Shown: positions 20,788-31,468 of the stretch, piece after piece
Position numbering within the stretch: position 1 is the stretch's first letter
Layout: the number at the start of each line of letters is the position of its first letter
Assembly (NCBI GenBank): GCA_023362775.1
Contig: JALMGJ010000002.1
Coordinates: 56,328,914 to 56,392,913 of the forward strand
Length of the DNA stretch: 64,000 nucleotides
DNA from: Charina bottae
Lineage: Eukaryota > Chordata > Lepidosauria > Squamata > Charinaidae
Reading direction: 5' to 3'
Made by a program: the position numbers and the translations under genes
Notes under the pieces: model-generated
Database searches by the model: none
Seen by the model: the letters and a program-made list of their open reading frames with translations, nothing else
Told to the model about the DNA's origin: nothing

Positions 20788-23700
20788 GTGACAAAACGTG
20801 GTCCACTGGAGGAGGAAATGGCAACCCACTCCAGTATCCTTGCCAAGAAAATGGACAGTATCAAAAGGCTAAAAGATATGACGCCGGAAGATGAGCCCCT
20901 CAGGTCGGAAGGTGTCCAAAATGCTACTGGGGAAGAGCAAAGGGCAATTCCGAGTAGCTCCAGAAAGAGTGAAGTGGCTGGGCCAAAGCCAAAAGGATGC
21001 TCAGTTGTGGATGTGTCTGGAAGTGGAAGGAAAGTCCGATGCTGTAAGGAACAATATTGCACAGGAACCTGGAATGTAAGATCTATGAATCAAGGTAAGC
21101 TGGATGTGGTCAAACATGAGATGACAAGATTGAACATTGACATCTTGGGAATCAGCGAACTAAAATGGACAGGAATGGGCGAATTTAATTCAGGTGACCA
21201 TTATATATACTACTGTGGGCAAGAATCCCTTAGAAGAAATGGAGTAGCCCTTATAGTCAATAAAAGAGTGGGAAAAGCAGTACTGGGGTACAACCTCAAA
21301 AACAACAGAATGATCTCAGTTCGAATCCAAGGCAAACCATTCAACATCACAGTAATCCAAGTCTATGCCCCAACCACTGATGCCGAAGAAGCTGAAGTTG
21401 ACCAGTTCTATGAAGACCTACAACACCTTCTAGAACTAACACCAAAAAAAGATGTCCTTTTCATCATAGGGGACTGGAATGCTAAAGTAGGAAATCAAGA
21501 AATAACCGGAATAACAGGCAAGTTCGGCCTTGGAGTACAAATGAAGCAGGGCAAAGGCTAATAGAGTTTTGTCAAGAGAACACGCTGGTCATAGCAAACA
21601 CTCTTTTCCAACAACACAAGAGACAACTCTACACATGGACATCACCAGATGGTCAATACCGAAATCAGATTGATTATATACTTTGCAGCCAAAGCTCTAT
21701 ACAATCAGCAAAAACAAGACCTGGAGCTGACTGCGGGTCAGATCATGAGCTTCTTATCGCAAAATTTAGGCTTAAATTGAAGAACGTACGGAAAACCACT
21801 AGACCACTCAGGTATGACCTAAATCATATCCCTTATGAATATACAGTGGAGGTGAGGAATAGATTTAAAGGATTAGATCTGGTAGACAGAGTGCCTGAAG
21901 AACTATGGATGGAGGTTCGTAACATTGTACAGGAGGCAGCAACTAAAACCATCCCAAAGAAAAAGAAAGGCAAGAAAGCAAAGTGGCTGTCTGATGAGGC
22001 TTTACAAATAGCTGAGGAAAGAAGGAAAGCAAAAGGCAAGGGAGAAAGGGAAAGATATAACCAACTGAATGCAGAATTCCAGAGAATAGCAAGGAGAGAT
22101 AAGAAGGCCTTCTTAAATGAACAATGCAAAGAAATCGAGGAAAACAATAGAATGGGGAAGACTAGAGATCTCTTCAAGAAAATCGGAGATATCAAGGGAA
22201 CGTTTTGTGCAAAGATGGGCATGATAAAGGACAAAAAAGGCAGGGACCTAACAGAAGCAGAAGAGATTAAGAAGAGGTGGCAAGAATACACAGAAGAATT
22301 ATACAAGAAAGACCTTAATGTCCCTGATAAATACAATGGTGTGGTCACTGACCTTGAGCCAGACATCCTAGAGATTGAAGTTAAGTGGGCCTTAGGAAGC
22401 ATTACTAACAACAAAGCTAGCGGAGAAGACAGTATCCCAGCTGAGCTATTTAAAATCCTAAAAGATGATGCTGTTAAAGTGCTGCACTCAATATGCCAAC
22501 AAATTTGGAAAACTCAACAGTGGCCACAGGATTGGAAAAGGTCAGTTTACGTTCCAATTCCAAAGAAGGGCAATGCCAAAGAATGTTCAAACTACCGTAC
22601 AATTGCGCTCATTTCACATGCTAGCAAGGTTATGCTCAAAATCCTACAAGCTAGGCTTCAGCAATATGTGAACCAAGAACTACCAGAAGTACAAGCTGGG
22701 TTTCGAAGAGGCAGAAGAACTAGAGATCAGATTGCCAAGATTCGCTGCATCATGGAAAAGGCAAGAGAGTTCCAGAAAAACATCTACTTCTGCTTCATTG
22801 ACTACGCTAAAGCCTTTGATTGTGTGGATCACAACAAACTGTGGCAAAGTCTTAAAGAGATGGGAGTACCAGACCACCTTACCTGTCTCCTGAGAAACCT
22901 GTATGCGGGTCAAGAAGCAACAGTTAGAACCGGACATGGAACAACCGATTGGCTCAAAATTGGGAAAGGAGTACGACAAGGCTGTATATTATCACCCTGC
23001 TTATTTAACTTATATGCAGAGTACATCATGAGAAATGCCGGTTCAAATGCCGATTGGTTCAAAATTGGGAAAGGAGTACGACAAGGCTGTATATTATCAC
23101 CCTGCTTATTTAACTTATATGCAGAGTACATCATGAGAAATGCCGGGCTGGATGAATCACACGCCGGAGTTAAGATTGCCGGGAGAAATATCAACAACCT
23201 CAGATATGCAGACGATACCACCCTAATGGCAGAAAGTGAAGAGGAACTAAAGAGCCTCTTGATGAGGGTGAAAGAGGAGAGTGCAAAAGCTGGCTTGAAA
23301 CTCAACATTAAAAAAACCCAGATCATGGCATCTGGTCACATCACTTCCTGGCAAATAGAAGGGGAAGAAATGGAAGCAGTGACAGATTTTATTTTCTTGG
23401 GCTCCAAGATCACCGCAGACGGTGACTGCAGCCATGAAATTAAAAGACGCTTGCTCCTTGGGAGGAAAGCTATGGCAAACCTAGACAGCATATTAAAAAG
23501 CAGAGACATCACCTTGCCGACAAAGGTCCGTATAGTTAAAGCTATGGTTTTTCCAGTAGTAATGTATGGCTGTGAGAGTTGGAACATAAGGAAGGCTGAG
23601 CGCCGAAGAATTGATGCTTTCGAACTGTGGTGCTGGAGAAGACTCTTGAGAGTCCCTTGGACTGCAAGGAGGTCAAATAAGTCAATCCTAAAGGAAATCA

Positions 23701-23789
23701 ACCCTGACTGCTCATTGGAAGGACAGATACTGAAGCTGAAGCTCAAATACTTTGGCCACCTAATGCGAAGAGAGGACTCACTGGAAATT
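20788..23789 (+). pseudogene. BovB ORF (APE endonuclease + reverse transcriptase)
   Basis: The endonuclease has TWNVRSMN near 21067, ISELKWTG near 21151, VYAPTTDAEE near 21361, IIGDWNAKVG near 21466 and GSDHELLIAK near 21736. The RT has NYRTIALISHASKV near 22590, FIDYAKAFDCVDHN (motif A) near 22797, GVRQGCILSPCLFN (motif B), YADDTTLMAE (motif C) near 23205 and GLKLNIKKTQIM near 23293. The C-terminal CESWNIRKAERRRIDAFELW follows near 23570. A single 1-base loss in an A run near 21539 shifts the frame, ending the first part at 21561. From 21543 onwards the second frame is open to the break. A 105-bp in-frame duplication doubles motif B. The last roughly 65 residues lie on the other strand. Confidence 0.9.
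22947..23156 (+). repeat. 105-bp in-frame tandem duplication inside the BovB RT
   Basis: Units begin at 22947 and 23052 and are nearly identical. Each encodes 35 residues containing IGKGVRQGCILSP and LFNLYAEYIMRNAG, i.e. RT motif B. Since 105 is divisible by three, the frame is kept. An RT with two motif B segments between motifs A and C should not fold normally. Confidence 0.95.
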
Positions 23790-25707
23790 GGCTGACCAGC
23801 AGCCAATCTCCCCTGAACCTTGATAACCTGAGTCCAAGCTGTGCACTACAAATCAGTCCTGTTAGCTGAGGCTGCTTCCAGAAGTTGATCCTCACAATTT
23901 TGACAGTACAGCTCCCTGGATTCCTCCTGCCTAGATCCCTCACCAATCACCACTGGCTAGCCTACCAGTAGACCCTCACCCTGGAACTGTCCTATGCCAA
24001 TTTCCTGGCTTCTTCAGTTGCTTCTCCTGGAACTCTGGAACCGTAAAATAGATCAGGAGCACACCAGAATCTTCAACAGGCCTTTTCTCTGCCTTTCAAC
24101 ACAGCTGTCTTTAGCAGTCTTCTTTCTCTCTGCCACCAGCCCCACCAACTATTTCCAAATTGCCAGCCTGCCTGCCTTGTAAACCCCTCTACCTGTCTGC
24201 ATGCACTTCTTGAAGATAAAGTACACACGAATGATGTGCAGGATAAGCCGAATGTACGACAGGAGCAGCCCAAGTGATTTCAGTCACCCAGCTCTTTCTC
24301 ACATAGCATATATAATAAAAGTGGGACCTTGATAAGTCTGCAAGATTTCTAGTTCCAGTATCAGCTGGGAGGAGCCTGACATGCAGCAAGAAACACCTTG
24401 AAACAGGGTGAGATGGTGTGAAGATGGTGGTCATGGTTTCACTTCTCTGGAATTTTTTAAGGATTTTTCTAGGATGGTATTATGGATGGGATAATCCCAC
24501 CTGTACCATAACTGGCCCAGCTAAACTGGGACAGTTATCAGCTAAGCAGCTACCTCAGGAAAACAAAGAGATAATAAACAAACAAATATTAGGCAAAATA
24601 ATTTGCTCTATCTTAAATACTTAGAGAGATAAGGTAGCTAATGTTGTTAGTTTCTTTATAATATTAATGAAGTTGAATTCTACAGCCTATTTCTGTGGAT
24701 GGCAAATCTTGCTGAACGCTGAAGTGCCTGCTTTTCTCTGAGCATTTTTATCATCAGCATCAGTGATTGCATACTTGACATTTGCAAACTTATTCAGAAA
24801 AATGGACTCTTGAAACATGCATTCTTGGTGAATTAGGCCAGACTTTTCACTCTGCTTTCCAGGTTACTTTTCTCTTCAACCCCAAAGTCCTAGAGCACCA
24901 AAAACTGGGTCAAGGTCCTCTCCTGTACAAAAACTCTCCTGGCCAGTTCCTGGCCAGCAAGGAAGCTACACTGGCTTATCTCTGGGAAAGCTGAAGAAGA
25001 CTCATATTTATTTTAGTGCCTTTGTTTCTCATTCTGAAGAAAACTATTGAATGGGTGAAGCTTTTTTTTAAAAAATGCTTTTTTAAAAACAATTGATTCA
25101 AACTACCATACTATAATATACTGTATAAAGACTTGGAGTATGGCTATCATTGAGCTGACATCTATAGCAGTTTTTGAATGCCAAAAGGAGACAAGGCCTC
25201 ATACAAAAATTGAAAGTAAATTCAATTGTTTCGTTTGGGTGGAGAAATAAAGTTAAACTAAATTCACTGAATATTTTATTGCCTTTAGTTGTGTAACTGT
25301 TCCATTTTAACACATGCACTTATATTGATCCCCATCCCTTCATCTCTCAGTTAATGGTTTCAAATAAATTAAGAAGCACGTGAGCAAACCCCTAGGAGCA
25401 ATAGAGGAGGTGACAGAACAAGCCCAAGAGAGGAGACTGGGGTATGAGAGCTTGTTGTTGACGGGCAACAGAAACTGGGGAATGTAGACAACCACATGTG
25501 ACCCCCTGATTGTGCACCTATAATCAAAGTCGCTATCAATAATCAGTTCAGCCCTGGTAATGGCCCTTCTGTTTAAGTAAAAGAGCTTCTGTTTTCCATT
25601 TTTGCGGAATTTTTATTTCAGTTATAATTCTTGTTGTACTTGATTTCATGTTCTATTTTGCATGTAAATAGTGTTTAATATTTTTTTATGTTAAAGATTA
25701 CAAAATA
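23790..25707. other. Unassigned stretch
   Basis: The 23.8-24.4 kb part is C/T-rich; the rest is AT-rich. No gene or repeat family recognised. Confidence 0.5.
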
Positions 25708-25926
25708 CAGGTAGTCCTCATTTAGCGACCACAATTGGGAATGGAAACTCAGTCATTAAGTGAAGCAGTTGCTAAGTGAAACTGCAACTGTGATCTTACT
25801 TCAGCTTTCCTTTGCTTTACGGACCTGCGAAAGTCATAAATGTGAGGACTGGTCGCAAAGTTCCTTTTTCATCACTGTTGTAATTGCAGTTGCTACACGA
25901 GTCAGTCACTAAATGAGGACTACCTG
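25708..25926. mobile_element. 219-bp inverted-repeat element (MITE-like)
   Basis: The ends caggtagtcctcattta and its exact reverse complement taaatgaggactacctg form a perfect terminal inverted repeat of at least 17 bp, with TA on both outer sides. Sub-terminal ttgctaagtgaa and similar words match the long elements at 8193 and 46502. It has no coding capacity. TA flanks fit a TA-duplicating superfamily, but the family is not identified. Confidence 0.8.
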
Positions 25927-27250
25927 TATGTCAATAAATGCACTATGTACACTGGACAATGATAACCTGATGGAAATGCAACAACTGCATTCAAGGGTGG
26001 AGCTAATAGCGATGCAGTGATCTTTCCAGAAAAGAGTATCCTCCTTTGTATCTGGAGGGAAGCAAATGTATGCTTCATATAGCTACCTATTGCTCTGCCT
26101 GAACTGTTTTGTAAACCCACCAGCACCTGAGGGAGTCCAATATGTCAGGAAGTGACAGGCTAGAAAAAAAAATCCAGCCATTTCTTCTGTATATGCATCA
26201 AAGGGACAAGAGGAAGCTATAGGAACTTTTTAGGTTATCCTGGAATGCTTCATTGCTGGTTGCTAGTTTCAAACCAGTTGGAAACACAGAGAAGTCCCAT
26301 GTTTTTGAACCATTTTATAAAATCCTAGCATATATTTATTTCCTGACTAGGTTACCTGTTCCAAGAGGCAAGTAAAATTCCCCCTCTCCCTGCCCCAACT
26401 TCTGCAACAGTTTAAATCTGATCATTTCTCTCTGCAGCAGATGGCCAATTTCTCTAAAACCTGGAATATTGAGGAGAGTCTATCATATAGTAAGAAAGTA
26501 GAAAATCTGTTGGGTTGTTTTTTTTTCAATTTCTCACTTTTTTCATCTGAAGTTTGTCCTGCTCCTGTATATGTTTGAGAGGGTTTTTAAGCTTACTTGA
26601 AAATATATAAGAATTTTTGTGCACATTTTTCCGACTTGATAAGCCATTCCCCTTCATATGTATTTTACATATTATTTTCACTACTATACATTTTTGTGCT
26701 CCCCTTTCTTGCTATACTTATATACTGACTGAAAACTGCTTTGCAAAACTCAGAGAAATATGAATTCTGAAGGATAATGTAGATTCAGTTTATACTGGTG
26801 GAAAATGTGAAAACAGATTAAGTTCTAATTAAAATGTACTCCATCAGAAACTGAGATCACAAAACATGAGCTATTTATTTATTAAATTTATCTGACAATC
26901 AAGCAGGGTGGCTGGCTAACAATAATAAAACAATCACACACACACACACACACACACAGTGTGTGTGTGTGTATTCATCCAAACTGTAGATGCATATTGG
27001 ATGAGCTGTTGGATGACTACCCAGATTCTTTTGAGTTATTGACTGACAATTCAGGAAATAATTTGGGAAAGAATCTAAATTGTCATTGGAGAGATAATGT
27101 GTGTTGTATTTGGGCTAGCCAAATTGCGTTTTATCCATCTATCCCAGTGCAGTAAGTTTCATCTTGCTTTAGATCTTGAGGATCTGTCCATTGTCTGGAC
27201 ATCTAGGAGACCTTCAGGATGGATGCTAAAAATGAGACAAGCTTATGAAG
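25927..27250. other. Unassigned stretch with an antisense L2-like tail and (AC)n
   Basis: Mostly unrecognised. Positions 26872-26930 resemble an antisense L2 3' tail (ttatttattaaatttatctg, ggtggctggctaac), which is weak. 26935-26972 is (AC)n followed by (GT)n, a self-complementary dinucleotide tract. Confidence 0.5.
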
Positions 27251-27508
27251 TGCCTTATGGGTATGTCTATGAAGGTTCTCAGTCATCCAGGTGGAATTGT
27301 CTGTAGCTTGAATCATGTCAACTGGATTTCTATTTTCTCAGTGGAAACGTTTCGCTCCTTATCCAAGGAGCTTCTTCAGTCTGAGCAAAGTTAGTAAGGC
27401 TTACTAACTTTGCTCAGACTGAAGAAGCTCCTTGGATAAGGAGCGAAACGTTTCCACTGAGAAAATAGAAATCCAGTTGACATGATTCAAGCTACTGCCT
27501 TATGGGTA
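27251..27508. mobile_element. Small PLE-derived element: two inverted arms, 13-bp TSD
   Basis: A 232-bp insertion (27264-27495) lies between perfect 13-bp repeats tgccttatgggta (27251-27263 and 27496-27508). After about 40 bp of leader, it consists of two 95-bp arms (27304-27398 and 27400-27494) that are exact inverted copies with one base between them. The arm sequence is the terminal repeat of the PLE at 55344-56157. No coding sequence remains. Confidence 0.9.
27413..27461 (+). ncRNA. Hammerhead-ribozyme-like motif (and mirror copy at 27337-27385, minus)
   Basis: The CTGAAGA box is followed by a 7-bp hairpin (gctcctt/aaggagc, loop ggat), then GAAA. CTCAG upstream can pair with CTGAG downstream as stem I. 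After GAAA comes a palindromic acgt that is too short to fold as stem III alone. Small hammerheads of PLE terminal repeats reported to act as dimers have such a stem. There is one extra A between the CTGAAGA box and stem II, so activity is uncertain. Confidence 0.4.
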
Positions 27509-29072
27509 GCCTTTTTCCATTTTTCAAGCCAGTATAAGGGTTAAATAAGAAAATGTCTTCAGTGATGAAGGCATTTTCAGTCTATATTTCTGTGATTCTA
27601 TAACTGAGCATTTTTCTATACTAAATCAAGCTTTTATGGCATGAAGACAAGGGATGCAATTCCTTGTTTAAAGTAATGCCTCTGTGTCAGTAAGATGGAT
27701 TAGACTTTGGGTTTTTCTCTGAGTTGGAGTGTAATTTTTCTCTTCCTCCATTTCCTCCAGAGCTCTCACCAGGAGCCATCTAAATAATTCCCCTTCATCC
27801 TCAGCATTTATGTTTCTTAAGTATTTGTAGACTAGGTCCCATCCCCCTTAGTTGCTTTGCCAAGTGATACATTATTAACTCTTAAATCAATCCTTCTAGC
27901 CCACTAATTATGTGCCTACTCTTTGCTGATCTCCCCTTCCATTTGTCAATATGTGTCTGCTGGGACCGAACCCATAATTCCAAATGCAAATTTACTATCA
28001 TAGCTTGCTATATTCCATGGTGTAAAGCTGGCCTCAGTTTCCCATGCAAAGAAAAAAATTGTTATCATATCACATTGTCAGCTCTTATATCGCATTTGGT
28101 GTCAGATTACAATTCTTCCTTCTAGCTGTCTCAAAATAGGAGTTGTATTTCCTTAGCTGCAATTATTTATGTGCTCTCCCTGTGTTTTACAAGCTGAATT
28201 CTTCAGGGGGAAAAGACTCTGCTTATCTGAACCTTGAGAATATAGATTACCTTGATTATTTTCCCTATACCAGCTATGAGAACTCCAAGATAATTGTCCA
28301 ATGGGTTGATGACTGTGGTGTTCCCCATCAAGGACTTAACTAATGGTATCTCCTGGTAGTTACTCATAGATACATAAACTTCATAGCTTGCAATCATACA
28401 TTCTCTTAAATCTCAGCAGCTATTCCCACATTCTGATCCATAAATTAGGCAGCCACATACAGTACATAGTCACCTAAGAAATGAAACATAAACTTGTTGG
28501 AGAGACAGAATTAAAAGCAAATACAAAACACTTTTCTTAGGTAGAAGAATCATAAGAAATACACACCCATACATATGAAAAACAAAGAAAAGATATGAAA
28601 TTCAAAATAATTTGTTGTGATTTCATTATTATAGGATAGTCTAGAGAACCAAGGATAGCTTTTGGCACAGATGGCATTTGAGCAGTTCAGGGAGTTTGGT
28701 TATTTAGACTTATTGCCTTCAGAACAAAAGTTAAAAAAAATTGCACTGAGTGCAACAGATATTTAGAAATACATAAAACCTAAGTTAAGGAGCAATAGCT
28801 GCAAAATTATGAATAGAGATCCAGTTGAACTTGAGCATGGAGGAGGGAAAAAGAAGAAAAACATGTTTAAAATTTGGTGTAGGCTCAGTGTTTCCATTTG
28901 TGTTCCTATTTACAGGCTACTGGCTATAAAGAAGTTGGGAGTTTTAGCAAAGCTATTGGATGCTACCTGTTAATGGCTAAATTATTATTGTGAAAACTGA
29001 ACTAACCAAAATAAGTCATATTATTGTAATCAGCTATTTTAAATCTCTCTGGTTTAACAGAAAGCTATTATT
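27509..29072. other. Unassigned stretch
   Basis: AT-rich. No repeat family or exon recognised. Confidence 0.5.
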
Positions 29073-29116
29073 GTCTGCAAGAAAACAACAAGGCTCAGAG
29101 AGCACCAAGGACTCCA
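29073..29116 (+). mobile_element. PLE family 1 terminal fragment
   Basis: gcaagaaaacaacaaggctc followed by agagagcacca and ggactccac is the reverse complement of the terminal region of the PLE at 14640-14690, with almost no mismatch over about 40 bp. Confidence 0.6.
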
Positions 29117-31074
29117 CAGTTCAACCATGAGCTACAAATATTCTCTTCAATTGGTATTACTGTACTTCCTGAGGAGCTTCTGAAAGGATTATGCTACTTC
29201 TACATAACTTTTCTCTTTTCCTATCAAAGCTGAAGAGAAGTGGTAAGCTGCAGATTCATTGTTCACTACTCTCAGTAAGTTTGTGAAACAGAAATGCAAC
29301 AGTTTCTCCCAAATCTATCTCTATGAACTGACTAGACTTCCATAACAAGGAATGATGTTTGACCCTTCTGGGAGATGACATTTTTAGAAGGGTGGCAGTA
29401 GCCATATAACTCATTAATAATAGGTCTATGTGTGCAAATCTGTAAGACCTGGAGCACAAAAACATTAACTCCAGCATTCATCAGTGAAATGGAATGTCCT
29501 ACTTCAGTAACACCACAACTGAACTCTTTGATAATGAAGGTTCACTACATAGAATGCTGCCCTGCTATCTCCTCACTACTAGCATCAGTGAGATTCCCCA
29601 AGAAGAAGCAAGAAAGCCAAACTCTGATCAATAAATGAAGTTGCTCAGAATTAGTGAATGTAGGCCAGGTTGGAGGCCTGGTTGGAGAACCTCAGGCCAG
29701 GTTGGAGGCTACTGTTTCAGTTCACCATTGACACCCCCGTCGCCTTGCAACATATCCCTCCAGTGACCCAGCGAGTACCATACTTAATGACCTGACATTT
29801 TAATTTTCCAGAATGTCCCAAATGTAGAGTCATTCTAGGAAAGTGGGATCATGCCTATTTATTATAGCACCCATTGACCAAGACCTAACAATGAGTTTTA
29901 TCATACCATTAATAGTATGATAAAAGAGCTGCACACATGTAAAAATTGTCTTCATGAATGAGAAGCTTGTAAGTGCAGTGCAGAACTATACACATAACAG
30001 CCATAGACCTATGGGCCCCTTCTCTTTAAAATCAGATTGCACAGTTGCTGGATCAGGGCCAGCACAAGCATAGATCCCTTCCCTCCCCATACAATGAAAG
30101 TATGACTAGGATTGTTGAACACCTTAGAACTTGGCAGAATGAATCTTTCTTCCATTGCATGTTTCACAATTAAATAAGATCCTCTCCCCCGTATGCTACT
30201 TACCCTAAACTCAAAAATATACGGGTATCAAATAGTATCAAATATTTTTGTTATATGACGTGAATAGCCTTCTGAATGTGGTGAATATTTTAATTGGAAG
30301 GTCACTATCATAATCCAAATGGTTTTTCTATAGAATCACTACACTTTTAAAGTTAGGGGTGTTCCTGCTCATAGACTTTCCACTTTGCCTCTTGTTCTTT
30401 GTTCTTCAATCAGATAGAAGGCAGAAAATAGCAAAACAGTTTATAGTAACCAGGAATATTTATTCCAATTACTGTGCCCACCCCCAGTGTTCAGCATTTT
30501 TCTAAGAAGGGCTTGTTCTTTTCCCCAAGGAGCCTATACTTCTCCATTGGGGTGGATTTGCCTATACTACTCATGATCAGATCATCAGAAACAGGGGGAA
30601 TGCCCAGATTGAGAACACTGGCTTAGATATGTGGTCTGTGCATGTTACTTTGTCTCACTTTCCTGATATCTGCTTTTCAACATTATGTAGGCAGGAATGG
30701 TCATTCTAGCTGAAGAATTCATTTGTGCACCTGGTTTCTCTGTATACATGGGCATTGGTATAGAATAAGCCTGTGCGTGCACTGTTAAAGTAGACATCTA
30801 GTTGGCACAGTTCTGCTTTTAATTTATGTGTTGACTCTACATGCCAGTGAATAGGCTATTTAGCTTGCACACCTATGTTGCAATTGTGTATCAACCTGTT
30901 CTGTACTGCCAGTTACACACATACAGCTACCTTCTGATAATGAACTTAAAGTATTTACTGCAGTCATAATTCTTTCACCAAAGTAACACAAAGCATGCTG
31001 CAAAATCAAAATTTGTTTTGTAGAAAACAGGCACAAAAGCTTAGTTCTACAAGAGTCCAGAGAGATGAATCTCA
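29117..31074. other. Unassigned stretch
   Basis: A short direct repeat (aggccaggttgga at about 29662 and 29694) is the only local structure noted. No gene recognised. Confidence 0.5.
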
Positions 31075-31468
31075 AGATCAGGAAGATCTAAGAACAGTCC
31101 ATTCCTCACCCAACATTCCTGGTAATCCAACAACAGCACACAGAGTCACAGATAGGAAATTAGAATACTATTTGCCACAAAGCACCAGTCACAATGAGCA
31201 TCTGTTTAATGAAGTCCTTGCAATCAGCCTGATTAATTGGCTGAATCATGCTCCTTTCTTTCAGGTAGAGGGCTTGGCTTCTTTTGGTCTTCATTTCATA
31301 GTTTGCAATGTGTTGCTGGGTTTGGGAGCTAGCTTGGCTCAGGCCCTGGGTCTGCTGACTCAACCTGCACTTCTTCAGCTAATTCTTGTGGTGCAGGCTG
31401 AGGCTCAGTAGGATCAAGCTCTTCAGCTTCTGAATTTGAAGTTTCAGACTGACCCCTAACACAACTTT
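31075..31468 (-). mobile_element. Possible solo LTR fragment, antisense
   Basis: On the minus strand the sequence starts TGTGTTAGGGGTCAGTCTG, resembling the TGTCAGAGTTTAGTCTG start of the LTR at 3856, and both are rich in gaagctgaa-type words. The right edge is undefined and I found no TSD. The 138-codon plus-strand frame across it is then meaningless. Low confidence. Confidence 0.3.

Larger units (their letters stand above)
20632..23789 (+). mobile_element. RTE-BovB LINE, 5' leader and nearly complete ORF (inverted segment)
   Basis: About 3.16 kb of BovB runs from the 5' leader (with a 35-bp repeat at 20629 and 20702) to the codons for HLMRREDSLE. The remaining 3' end is missing here and present in opposite orientation at 20416-20631. 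Seen from the minus strand, the order is inverted 5' segment, then sense 3' segment and tail. This is the twin-priming product long known from L1. Little decay suggests a recent insertion. I see no obvious TSD. Confidence 0.9.

Noticed and set aside
22910..23326. Antisense frames over the BovB ORF
   Set aside because: Shadows of the long sense RT frame, duplicated where the 105-bp unit is duplicated.
30995..31411. 138-codon plus-strand frame with a hydrophobic C-terminus
   Set aside because: No domain recognised, and the region looks more like an antisense LTR; no splice or promoter context.
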